Shown here: positions 13,930-20,676 of the stretch, piece by piece
How the letters are laid out: every line of letters starts with the position of its first letter
Position numbering within the stretch: position 1 is the stretch's first letter
Assembly (NCBI GenBank): GCA_946563605.1
Contig: CAMNVW010000009.1
Location: forward strand, 1-22,112
DNA from: an uncultured Clostridia bacterium
GTDB lineage: Bacteria; Bacillota; Clostridia; Oscillospirales; Ruminococcaceae
DNA length: 22,112 bases
Direction of reading: 5' to 3'
Translations under genes and position numbers: made by a program
The notes under the pieces: model-generated
Database searches by the model: none
What the model was told of the DNA's origin: nothing
Seen by the model: the letters and a program-made list of their open reading frames with translations, nothing else

Positions 13930-14448
13930 TTATTTTACAAAAACCTTTTGGATTTCGCTTACATAGACGTCGTGAAAATCTTTCAGCGGATAGCAGGCGG
14001 AAATCAGGGAAGAATCCGCAAAGCAATCCTCTTTGAGTGTCTGGACGTACAGCTTGCGGCAGATGAGCACAGTGGTTGCTTCTTCAAAGCAAGGCACGCC
14101 GTCGATATGGGTGAGGGTCAGACCGGATTTTTGAATCTTATCCTCGTCACGGCCAGAGATTCTGCCAAGGTAGGTCATCTCCTGCATCTTGTCGCCGCCG
14201 AAAAAGCACAGTGAAAAGGTATCGCTGTGATCTACAAATTCTTTGGTGTAACGCTGCGGACGGATGAAGGTAAAAGCAACGTCTTTGTTCCAAAGATGTC
14301 CCAAGCCGCCCCAGCTTGCGGTCATGGTGTTGGCAACCGGTTTGCCGTCGATTTCCTTTTCGGCACAAATCAGCATCCATTCCTTGCCGATGCTCTGGAA
14401 AACGTTGGTATTGAGTTCGTTAGCTGAAATTTCGTGAAAATGATTCAT
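13930..14448 (-). CDS. Flavin reductase-like (flavoredoxin-type) FMN-binding protein
   Basis: A 172-residue flavin reductase-like split-barrel protein. The FMN-binding part is recognisable: NTMTASWGGLGHLW (40-53), where relatives bind the FMN phosphate, followed by FIRPQRYTKE (61-70) and TFSLCFFGG. Family members bind FMN and act as NAD(P)H:flavin reductases or flavoredoxin-like electron carriers in anaerobes; the partner cannot be read here. ATG 14448 follows GGGAGGA at a good distance; nine extra codons upstream were dropped. A strong promoter lies at 14509-14536. It is monocistronic, converging on the DedA gene. Confidence 0.85.
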   Translation of the reverse strand: MNHFHEISANELNTNVFQSIGKEWMLICAEKEIDGKPVANTMTASWGGLGHLWNKDVAFTFIRPQRYTKEFVDHSDTFSLCFFGGDKMQEMTYLGRISGRDEDKIQKSGLTLTHIDGVPCFEEATTVLICRKLYVQTLKEDCFADSSLISACYPLKDFHDVYVSEIQKVFVK

Positions 14449-14508
14449 AAAAAATCCTCCCTGAAAAAGATTCAATGCGTACCCAAAATGATGATTATAC
14501 TATCCTTT

Positions 14509-14536
14509 ATTTTATCGCATCTGTGGGAGATGTCAA
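14509..14536 (-). promoter_or_regulatory. Promoter of the flavin reductase gene
   Basis: On the minus strand a perfect TTGACA (14536-14531) and TAAAAT (14514-14509) are 16 bp apart, about 60 bases before the start codon. Confidence 0.75.
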
Positions 14537-14548
14537 GGAAAAACTGCG

Positions 14549-15418
14549 CTATCCAAAAGCCGCAAGCAGGTTTTCCAGCGCGCTGTCTGAAAGGGAGAGC
14601 GTCGCGTCAGGATTGCGGACAAATTCCGGCAGGATCGCTTTGGCAGGCTGTTTGCTTATCTCGGCTAAGAAAGCGGCAGCCTGACGGCGCACGTCATAAT
14701 CGTGGAAAACAAGGTCGGTGTCGCACAGGTTGACGACTGCCGAAAAAAGCTGCTGAGAGTTTTCTTCAAAAAGCTGCTCCAAGTGTTGGTTGATGACTTC
14801 CGCCAGCATTTGGCTTAAAAATTCACCCTGCTTGATTTGAGTGGAGGGCGTTTCAGAGGTAAGCCAGGTGAAAAAGCGTCGTCCGTCCAAGATTTGAAGC
14901 CCCTTCTGCAAAACAATGGGGATATCATCTATCACCATCGGGAACGGATTTTCGAGTGTCAGCTGAACCGTGCCGACCGCGTCAATCAGTTTTGGCACAT
15001 TTGTGCGCGCAAGACGCAGGTAATTTTGCGGCAGGATGCCGTAGGTTTGGAACAAAGCCGTTTGAACGCCGGAAATGTCGTGCGCCTGATAGATCTTTTC
15101 GACCGGTTCACTGACATGGTTCAAGGTGAGAACAAGATTATTTGGAAACGGGAAGATGAAGATATTGCCGCTGACCGGCTGAAACCGCAGCAGAAAAAAC
15201 AGGTTGGGAGAAGGGGTATCCTCGCACAGCAGCAGCGTCATGCAGTCGGATTCATCGGGGAGATAAAGGTTGGAGGAAGTTTCTGCGGGTGCAACGGAGG
15301 ACATAGAGGACGCAGTGGGATGAATCAGCAGCAGCGCCGCCATCCAAACCGTGATGAAACATAAAAAAGCCGAGGTGAATGCCATACAAAAAGTACGCAG
15401 GCGAGAGGGTGAATTCAT
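14549..15418 (-). CDS. Membrane-anchored LCP-like protein with a degenerate active site
   Basis: A 289-residue protein with an N-terminal signal anchor (about 9-32) and an extracytoplasmic region that resembles the LytR-CpsA-Psr (LCP) domain. The likely correspondences are GNIFIFPFPNN (84-94), where LCP enzymes have the IPRDT strand; LIDAVGTVQL (144-153), matching the VD.VGGV element; and LDGRRFFTWLT to IKQGEFLSQML (177-206), matching the LxGxxAL...RQQ.FL element. The catalytic Arg-Asp of IPRDT is absent and RQ is KQ, so it may not transfer glycopolymers; it could be a regulator or scaffold. ATG 15418 follows AAGGAGG, which lies within a long hairpin (15422-15486). Family assignment is tentative. 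Confidence 0.6.
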   Translation of the reverse strand: MNSPSRLRTFCMAFTSAFLCFITVWMAALLLIHPTASSMSSVAPAETSSNLYLPDESDCMTLLLCEDTPSPNLFFLLRFQPVSGNIFIFPFPNNLVLTLNHVSEPVEKIYQAHDISGVQTALFQTYGILPQNYLRLARTNVPKLIDAVGTVQLTLENPFPMVIDDIPIVLQKGLQILDGRRFFTWLTSETPSTQIKQGEFLSQMLAEVINQHLEQLFEENSQQLFSAVVNLCDTDLVFHDYDVRRQAAAFLAEISKQPAKAILPEFVRNPDATLSLSDSALENLLAAFG

Positions 15419-15421
15419 AGA

Positions 15422-15486
15422 AAAACCTCCTTGAGTCAATCCTTTGATGGTAAGATCATCCAAAAGGATTGGCTCAAGGAGGTTTT
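15422..15486 (-). promoter_or_regulatory. Long leader hairpin sequestering the LCP-like gene's ribosome binding site
   Basis: AAAACCTCCTTGAG (15422-15435) is perfectly complementary to CTCAAGGAGGTTTT (15473-15486). The stem continues with CAATCCTTT/AAAGGATTG (15437-15445/15463-15471) and GATG/CATC, giving about 27 bp with a 7-nt loop. In the minus-strand mRNA the AAGGAGG ribosome binding site is in the 3' arm and a perfect anti-site in the 5' arm. Translation should be shut off unless the structure opens. Because the 3' arm ends in TTTTT, it could also act as an attenuator. The trigger is unknown. Confidence 0.75.
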
Positions 15487-15673
15487 GTTATACAGGTAAG
15501 GAGTGCGGAGGGGTTTGAAAGTCGGTTGTCAGATGGATATTTCCCAGGAAATAGGGGATGGACGGGCAATATTTCCTAGGAAATAAGGAATGTTCGTTTT
15601 TCTGCGACTCAATATTTCCTGGGAAACATTTCCCGGGAAAAGAGGAGTTTCCTACAAAGAAAAAGGCACAGCC
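15487..15673. repeat. Array of four ATTTCCYRGGAAAT palindromes
   Basis: Four 14-bp sites: ATTTCCCAGGAAAT (15539-15552), ATTTCCTAGGAAAT (15571-15584, perfect), ATTTCCTGGGAAAC (15614-15627) and ATTTCCCGGGAAAA (15628-15641). Start-to-start distances are 32, 43 and 14 bp. They occupy the space upstream of the LCP-like gene and after the deacetylase stop codon. The pattern is what an array of operators for a dimeric DNA-binding protein looks like. A fifth copy is in the tail of lgt (4608-4621). I do not recognise the regulator. Confidence 0.7.
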
Positions 15674-16444
15674 TTATGACTGTGGTTTTAGCTGCTGACC
15701 TGCATGGTCAACGGTGCTGCTGTCGGGGTAGATGAGCTCGCCGACGGGGACAAGCTGAATACCGAGCTGGTCTGCGGTGTCCAAAATCAGCGGAAGCGCC
15801 TGCGCGGAATGTTCTGCACCGGCATGAAGCAGGATGATAGAACCTGGAGCGAGATCTTTGCGCACACGTTCGGCAATCTCGGAGGCCTCCAAACCCTTCC
15901 AATCGAGGGTGTCAAGATTCCACTGGATGGGAATACAGCCGCTTTGGTGGATGCTTTTAATCACAAGGTCGTTGTAATCGCCGGATGGCGGACGAAACAA
16001 AACGGGCGTTTGAGAGCAGGCGTTTTGAATGGCGGCTCGTGAAGCGGAGATCTCCTCCAAAATCTCCTGCTGTGAAAGCGAGCTCATGTCGCGGTGGGAG
16101 TTGGAATGACTGCCGATTTCATGTCCGGCAAGGGCGATGGTTTTTGCAGAATCAGGATATTTCTGCGCCCATTCGCCCAACAAAAAGAAGCTCGCTTTGA
16201 TGTTGCGCTGGGCGAGTGCGGCAAGCATATCGGGAATATCCGCGTCATCCCATGCGCAGTTGATGCCAAGTGCCGCCTTTTTTTCATCGGTCTGCACCGA
16301 ATAGATGGGAAGCGAACGCCTCGAACCGGAGGAGAAAACGTCCTGTATCTCTGGCAGACGAAAAGCGGAGATGAGCGTCAGCAACAGCGCGGCACAAAAG
16401 GATACGGTCAGGATATGGCTTGCTTTTAGGGTGATGATTTTCAT
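15674..16444 (-). CDS. PdaB-like polysaccharide deacetylase (NodB domain)
   Basis: A 256-residue protein with an N-terminal signal anchor (about 10-29) followed by a NodB homology (carbohydrate esterase 4) domain. Motif 1 reads INCAWDDAD (61-69), the AWxD variant seen in the sporulation deacetylase PdaB rather than TFDDG. Motif 2 is HSNSH (113-117, metal-binding His), motif 3 RPPSG (151-155), motif 4 DTLDW (178-182) and motif 5 ILLHAG (204-209, catalytic His). The segment SLPIYSVQTDEKKAALG before motif 1 is also PdaB-like. PdaB acts on the spore cortex in relatives, so it suggests a spore former; another wall role is possible. ATG 16444 has GGAGGG seven bases upstream. Confidence 0.87.
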   Translation of the reverse strand: MKIITLKASHILTVSFCAALLLTLISAFRLPEIQDVFSSGSRRSLPIYSVQTDEKKAALGINCAWDDADIPDMLAALAQRNIKASFFLLGEWAQKYPDSAKTIALAGHEIGSHSNSHRDMSSLSQQEILEEISASRAAIQNACSQTPVLFRPPSGDYNDLVIKSIHQSGCIPIQWNLDTLDWKGLEASEIAERVRKDLAPGSIILLHAGAEHSAQALPLILDTADQLGIQLVPVGELIYPDSSTVDHAGQQLKPQS

Positions 16445-16474
16445 AAACAATCCCTCCGGTGAAAACGGATTTTT

Positions 16475-16918
16475 AATAAAAGTTTTTGGTCAAGCTTTTT
16501 TCAAAAAGCTTGCGGATTCCAAAGGCAGAGCCTTTGGTCGCACTCCGCAGAGTGCGACATATCCCCCCAATAATATAAAAAAATAAAAAACGTTCGGGGT
16601 ACTGTGTAAAAACAGCGCTGTGGTACGGGAGTACCGTTTCACGAAGTGAAACACCTTAATAAAAACAATATAAAAAATAAAAATCTTCAGAGAACTGCCG
16701 CATCAATTTGTAATTGTTTGTTTTTGAAAAAGGGTAAGCGAAAGCCGCTGTCGCGGTGTGCTGCCGCACAGGTGCGCTGGATGGGAGATTGTGCCACTGA
16801 CCATTTTCTTTTTATTATTTATTTTTATAAGGTGTGTCGCACTCTGCGGAGTGCGAGCAGGAGCTCTGCTCCTGCACCTCGCAATTTTTTGAAAAAAATT
16901 GAGTAAAACTTTTATAAC
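16475..16918. repeat. Compound hairpin repeat element I (convergent ends)
   Basis: The gap of about 500 bases between two minus-strand genes is filled by a repeat element. The left end (16478-16557) carries three hairpins in a row: CAAGCTTTTT/AAAAAGCTTG; CCAAAGG-CAGAG-CCTTTGG; and TCGCACTC-CGCA-GAGTGCGA (16538-16557). The right end (16837-16915) is the same design in inverse orientation, with different stems (GCAGGAG-CAGAG-CTCCTGC on the minus strand) and an exact inverse copy of the 20-bp TCGCACTC hairpin (16837-16856). The middle has GCTGTGGTACGGGAGTACC (16617-16635) and GTTTCAC-GAA-GTGAAAC (16636-16652). Part of it, 16862-16915, is a perfect 54-bp inverted match to 20677-20730. Small ORFs within it look like chance. 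Confidence 0.8.
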
Positions 16919-16960
16919 AAAAGCATATGCGAAATCGCAGAGGAATAGCACGGATGATCT

Positions 16961-17701
16961 TTAAATCTGTGTGCAGGAAGAAAGAAAATCATCGACTGCC
17001 TTATTAAATGCATCGGGGCACTTTGCGGCGCAGAAATGGTCGGTATCTTTCAGGCAAATCAATTTGGCATTGGGCAGGGAATCCGCAATCAGGCGGCTGT
17101 GGCGGTGCTTGATCATATCATGTTCACCGACAATGACTAGGGACGGCATAGTAAGTGCAGACAGCTCCTTGGGGAGAATGTGCGGATGGTTGACCATCAA
17201 TCCAAGGATGGCAAGATGCTTTGCAGCGTCCTCACTTTTTGCGGCAAACAGTTTGCAGAGCCAATATCCCAGCACGACGGGCAGCTGTACCAGCGGCTTT
17301 ACGCCGGAGGGGTTAAGATTTGCGCCGTTTAAAATGAGCGAACAAACGCGCTCGGGGTGTTGCAGGGCAAAGGTGAGCGCGAGGTTGCCGCCGTCAGAAA
17401 AGCCGAGCAGGTGCGCCTGTGTGAGATGCAGCGCATCCATCAGGCGCAATAAATCCTGCGCAAAGATGGAAAAGTCAAGATCGCTTTGTCCGGCGGTGGA
17501 TTTTCCATGACCGCGGGTGTCCATCAAAACAAGACGATACTTTGGGGCAAAAAAGGAAAGCTGATGCGCAAAGTAGCTGTGATCCTCCCCGTTGCCGTGC
17601 AGAAAAATGAGTGTCTGCGCTCCCTCAAATGGCGGCAGATTGTCGATGTAAAAAATCTGCGCGTCAGCACTTTGCAAAAATTTTCCCTGCAAAATTTCCA
17701 T
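16961..17701 (-). CDS. Alpha/beta-fold hydrolase
   Basis: A 246-residue single-domain alpha/beta hydrolase of the broad esterase/lipase/epoxide-hydrolase group. The oxyanion strand LIFLHGNGEDH (31-41), the nucleophile elbow LLGFSDGG (98-105, Ser102), the acid in VIVGEHDM (189-196, Asp195) and the catalytic His in KDTDHFCAA (218-226, His222) are all present. DTRGHGKS (61-68) is the usual loop after strand 4. There is no signal peptide, so it is cytoplasmic. ATG 17701 follows AAGGAGGATG. It is divergent from a membrane-anchored unknown. The substrate cannot be inferred. Confidence 0.88.
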   Translation of the reverse strand: MEILQGKFLQSADAQIFYIDNLPPFEGAQTLIFLHGNGEDHSYFAHQLSFFAPKYRLVLMDTRGHGKSTAGQSDLDFSIFAQDLLRLMDALHLTQAHLLGFSDGGNLALTFALQHPERVCSLILNGANLNPSGVKPLVQLPVVLGYWLCKLFAAKSEDAAKHLAILGLMVNHPHILPKELSALTMPSLVIVGEHDMIKHRHSRLIADSLPNAKLICLKDTDHFCAAKCPDAFNKAVDDFLSSCTQI

Positions 17702-17749
17702 AAAACATCCTCCTTTAAAAATGTGAATAGACCGTAAAAGATGCTTTTT

Positions 17750-17778
17750 ATTATAGCTTGGAATTTTATGGAAGTCAA
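17750..17778 (-). promoter_or_regulatory. Promoter of the alpha/beta hydrolase gene
   Basis: On the minus strand TTGACT (17778-17773) and TATAAT (17755-17750) are 17 bp apart. The -35 lies only 7 bp from the -35 of the divergent promoter. Confidence 0.8.
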
Positions 17779-17785
17779 ATTTTCC

Positions 17786-17814
17786 TTGAAATCACAGGGA
17801 AAATCAGATATACT
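17786..17814 (+). promoter_or_regulatory. Promoter of the membrane-anchored unknown
   Basis: TTGAAA (17786-17791) and TATACT (17809-17814) are 17 bp apart, about 75 bases before the start codon. It is back-to-back with the hydrolase promoter. Confidence 0.75.
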
Positions 17815-17890
17815 AAGCTTAAACGCAGGGACAAAGGTCAAGGAAAGGTCTCGGCAGGGATACAGGACAGAAAAACACGGGAGGATTTTT

Positions 17891-18955
17891 ATGAATAAAA
17901 AATGGAAGACTGCCGCGATTGCGCTATTATGCACCATTGCGGTTTTGTCCACAGGATATTCTGCAATCACGCTGCACCGCGTAAGACAGCTGGAAAATCA
18001 GGTCTTGAGAGTGCAGCAGATGGTTACAGGCATTGACAGCGATATCAAATCCACGCTCAATTCGGCGATCACCACCATTACGGAAAGCGCACAGGAAACG
18101 GCGAGCATCGTATCGGATTATCAGGTCAAATGGGGCGAATGTAATCACGACGACAAAACTATGCAGATGACCGTCCGCATCATGCCAAAGGAATATAACG
18201 ACAACACACAGGTTCGGGTGCGCTGCGGCGGTTATTCCACAAGAGGACAGGGCTATGACATGGTTTTTGACTGCGAAGGTTTTGAAGAGCGCAGCGCTGA
18301 GGCGGTTCGGGTGGAATCCGGCGTCTATGAGGCGGATATGACCATTCCGCTGGCGGATTATGTCAGCCTGACGGCGGAAGTGCAGGATGAAAATGGTATT
18401 CAGCAACAAAAGCTGGATGACCAGTATGGCGCATGGAACTTAAAGCTGCTGCATCCGCAGATGGAAGGCGGCTTTAGAATTTTGAGTACATCAGCCTCGA
18501 ACAAGACCACGGTCAAATACACAGGGTATGCTTCGGTATACCTGATGACAAGCTACGATGCAGGCGGCGTTTCGCAGGAACCGGAAATGGTCGGCGGCAG
18601 CATCACAATGTACTTGAACAACGAGAAGATTTTGACCAAGGATTTGAATGAAACCGAGCGGTCGGACGGCGACGAAACCAAAAAGACAGACGACAGCGAG
18701 CTGGCGCAGGAAAGAGTCATTTCGGTATCGGGCGATGTATACCACGCATGGAACAGCGACAGCAATGCTCAGCTTGAGTGGGACGACAAGCTCAGCGGAC
18801 TCAAAGACGGCGATGAGGTTCGCTTCATCATGCGTATTCAGGATGAAAACGGCTTTACCTACGAACAGGAAGTGTATCGCGGGCAGTTCACCGTAGAGAA
18901 CGGCTGGCTTAAGACAAACCAGGAATCTTACAACAGTGAAATCTTAGTGAAGTAA
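17891..18955 (+). CDS. Signal-anchored protein of unknown function
   Basis: A 354-residue protein I do not recognise. It has a basic N-terminus and one hydrophobic segment (about 7-27, AAIALLCTIAVLSTGYSAI), which could be a membrane anchor or signal peptide. A short heptad-like stretch follows (28-50, LHRVRQLENQVLRVQQMV). The remainder (about 75-354) is hydrophilic and rich in alternating polar/hydrophobic strands, as in beta-sandwich extracellular domains; acidic patches (TERSDGDETKKTDDSE) lie near 260-275. I chose ATG 17891, after GGGAGGATTTTT, over a longer ORF that would cross the promoter. It has its own promoter and a strong terminator. A lipobox is not apparent. It may be an envelope protein; function unknown. 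Confidence 0.75.
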   Translation: MNKKWKTAAIALLCTIAVLSTGYSAITLHRVRQLENQVLRVQQMVTGIDSDIKSTLNSAITTITESAQETASIVSDYQVKWGECNHDDKTMQMTVRIMPKEYNDNTQVRVRCGGYSTRGQGYDMVFDCEGFEERSAEAVRVESGVYEADMTIPLADYVSLTAEVQDENGIQQQKLDDQYGAWNLKLLHPQMEGGFRILSTSASNKTTVKYTGYASVYLMTSYDAGGVSQEPEMVGGSITMYLNNEKILTKDLNETERSDGDETKKTDDSELAQERVISVSGDVYHAWNSDSNAQLEWDDKLSGLKDGDEVRFIMRIQDENGFTYEQEVYRGQFTVENGWLKTNQESYNSEILVK

Positions 18956-18967
18956 CGGTGTTTATCC

Positions 18968-19006
18968 GTCCGAGAGAAAAATTTGAAAAACTTTTCTCTC
19001 GGACTT
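18968..19006 (+). terminator. Terminator-like hairpin after the unknown gene
   Basis: GTCCGAGAGAAAA (18968-18980) pairs perfectly with TTTTCTCTCGGAC (18992-19004). The T-tract is short, but the 13-bp stem fits a terminator, and its end abuts the -35 of the serS promoter. Confidence 0.65.
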
Positions 19007-19034
19007 TACAAATCAGCAGGGAAGGGTATATAAT
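19005..19034 (+). promoter_or_regulatory. Promoter of the T-box/serS transcript
   Basis: TTTACA (19005-19010) and TATAAT (19029-19034) are 18 bp apart. Transcription would start near 19041, just before the T-box. Confidence 0.7.
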
Positions 19035-19044
19035 ACTTTTATGT

Positions 19045-19294
19045 ACAGCAGAATAAAGAAAAGCGCGATGATGGAAAAGGTCATGGCAGAGAGGTTCTCA
19101 AGAGAGTTGGCGGAGGGTGCGAGCCAACAGGACTGTGCGATGATTTCCGCTTCCGGAGCGTTCGGCGATGAGTCGAGGGTCAGCGTCCCATACCGCGCTT
19201 ACAAAGAGGCAGGGTGAGGAAAACATCTCTCTGCAATTTGGGTGGCAACACGGAAAGTTCCTTTCGTCCCATTGGCTGGACGGGAGGTTTTTTT
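19045..19294 (+). promoter_or_regulatory. T-box leader controlling serS
   Basis: The T-box sequence GGGTGGCAACACGG (19240-19253) and the Stem I landmarks AGAGAG and GGGTGCGAGCC (19096-19125) are clear. The UGGC of the antiterminator bulge would pair with a tRNA 3' end having discriminator G, which fits tRNA-Ser. Stem I can be closed by AAGCG (19061-19065) with CGCTT (19148-19152); the best specifier candidate is the Ser codon TCC at 19146-19148, though TCC or AGC near 19181-19188 cannot be excluded. The terminator is CCTTTCGTCC (19260-19269) with GGACGGGAGG (19278-19287) and seven T. Uncharged tRNA-Ser should allow readthrough. Confidence 0.93.
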
Positions 19295-19352
19295 ATTTTC
19301 AGCTTGCCGCAAACAGATTTTACAATGCAATTTTTTAAGGAGGATATAACAA

Positions 19353-20639
19353 ATGTTGGACATCAAACTGGTCAGAGCAAATCCTGACCTCGTAAAAGAA
19401 AATATCAAGAAAAAATTCCAGGACGAAAAGCTGGTTCTGGTCGATGAAGTGCTGGAGCTGGACAAACAGTTCCGCGATGCAAAATCCCGCGGAGACTATC
19501 TGCGCGGACAGAGAAACACCCTCTCCAAACAGATCGGTGGTCTGATGGCAAAAGGTCAGAAAGAAGAAGCCGAGCAGGTAAAAAAACAGGTCACAGAGAT
19601 GGCGCAGGAGCTTGCTGATCTGGAGGTCAAAGAAGAAGAACTGACTGCGCAGATCAAAGAGCGCATGATGGTGATTCCAAACATCATCGACGAATCGGTT
19701 CCAATCGGTAAGGACGACAGCGAAAACGTGGAGGTCGAGCGTTTTGGCGAGCCGGTTGTTCCTGAATTTGAGATCCCATACCATGTTGACATCATGGAAA
19801 GACTGAACGGCATTGATCTGGACAGCGCAAGAAAAACCAGCGGCAACGGATTCTACTATCTGCGCGGCGACATCGCAAGACTGCATTCGGCAATCCTGTC
19901 CTACGCAAGGGATTTCATGATCGACCGCGGTTTCACCTACTACATCCCACCATTCATGATTCGTTCCAACGTTGTAAACGGCGTTATGAGCTTCTCTGAA
20001 ATGGAAAACATGATGTACAAAATCGAGGGTGAGGATCTCTACCTCATCGGCACCAGCGAACATTCCATGATTGGCAGATTCATCGATACCATTTTGGATG
20101 AATCCGAACTGCCGCAGGCTCTGACAAGTTACTCCCCATGCTTCAGAAAAGAAGTAGGCGCGCACGGCATCGAGGAAAGAGGCGTTTACCGCATCCATCA
20201 GTTTGAAAAACAGGAGATGGTTGTTGTCTGCAAACCGGAGGAGAGCAAGGAGTGGTTTACAAAGCTGTGGACCAATACCGTTGATTTCTTCCGTTCGATG
20301 GACATTCCTGTCCGCACACTGGAATGCTGCTCGGGTGACCTTGCAGATTTGAAGGTAAAGAGCCTTGACGTAGAGGCATGGAGCCCACGCCAGCAGAAAT
20401 ATTTTGAGGTAGGAAGCTGCTCGAACTTGGGTGACGCACAGGCACGCAGACTGGGCATCCGCATCAAGAACAAAGAAACCAAGCAGACCTATCTGCCGCA
20501 CACCTTGAACAACACTGTTGTTGCACCTCCGCGTATGCTGATTGCATTTTTGGAGAACAACCTCAATGACGACGGTTCCGTTCGTATTCCAGAGCCTTTG
20601 AGAATGTACATGGGTGGTAAAGACGTCATCCGTCCATAA
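19353..20639 (+). CDS. serS: Seryl-tRNA synthetase
   Basis: A 428-residue class II synthetase charging tRNA-Ser (and tRNA-Sec where present). It has the N-terminal coiled-coil arm (about 25-105) that binds the long variable arm of tRNA-Ser, followed by the catalytic domain: motif 2 begins at CFRKEVGAHG (263-272), and the serine-binding TSEH is at 234-237. Motif 3 reads LNNTVVAPPRMLIAFLEN (385-402), deviating from the common NGSGLAVGR form but keeping the Arg. ATG 19353 has AAGGAGG ten bases upstream. The T-box upstream and its UGGC element support serine specificity independently. A long hairpin follows the stop immediately. Confidence 0.97.
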   Translation: MLDIKLVRANPDLVKENIKKKFQDEKLVLVDEVLELDKQFRDAKSRGDYLRGQRNTLSKQIGGLMAKGQKEEAEQVKKQVTEMAQELADLEVKEEELTAQIKERMMVIPNIIDESVPIGKDDSENVEVERFGEPVVPEFEIPYHVDIMERLNGIDLDSARKTSGNGFYYLRGDIARLHSAILSYARDFMIDRGFTYYIPPFMIRSNVVNGVMSFSEMENMMYKIEGEDLYLIGTSEHSMIGRFIDTILDESELPQALTSYSPCFRKEVGAHGIEERGVYRIHQFEKQEMVVVCKPEESKEWFTKLWTNTVDFFRSMDIPVRTLECCSGDLADLKVKSLDVEAWSPRQQKYFEVGSCSNLGDAQARRLGIRIKNKETKQTYLPHTLNNTVVAPPRMLIAFLENNLNDDGSVRIPEPLRMYMGGKDVIRP

Positions 20640-20671
20640 GTTACCTTTTCTTTGCTAAAAGAAAAGGTAAC
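20640..20671 (+). terminator. Hairpin directly after serS
   Basis: GTTACCTTTTCTTT (20640-20653) pairs perfectly with AAAGAAAAGGTAAC (20658-20671) around a 4-nt loop, starting one base after the stop codon. There is no T-tract after it, so it could be an mRNA-stabilising hairpin rather than a terminator. Confidence 0.5.
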
Positions 20672-20676
20672 TTAAA

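Noticed and set aside
16646..16906. 86-codon plus-strand ORF in repeat element I
   Set aside because: Much of its length is repeat hairpin sequence, there is no ribosome binding site, and the translation is low-complexity.
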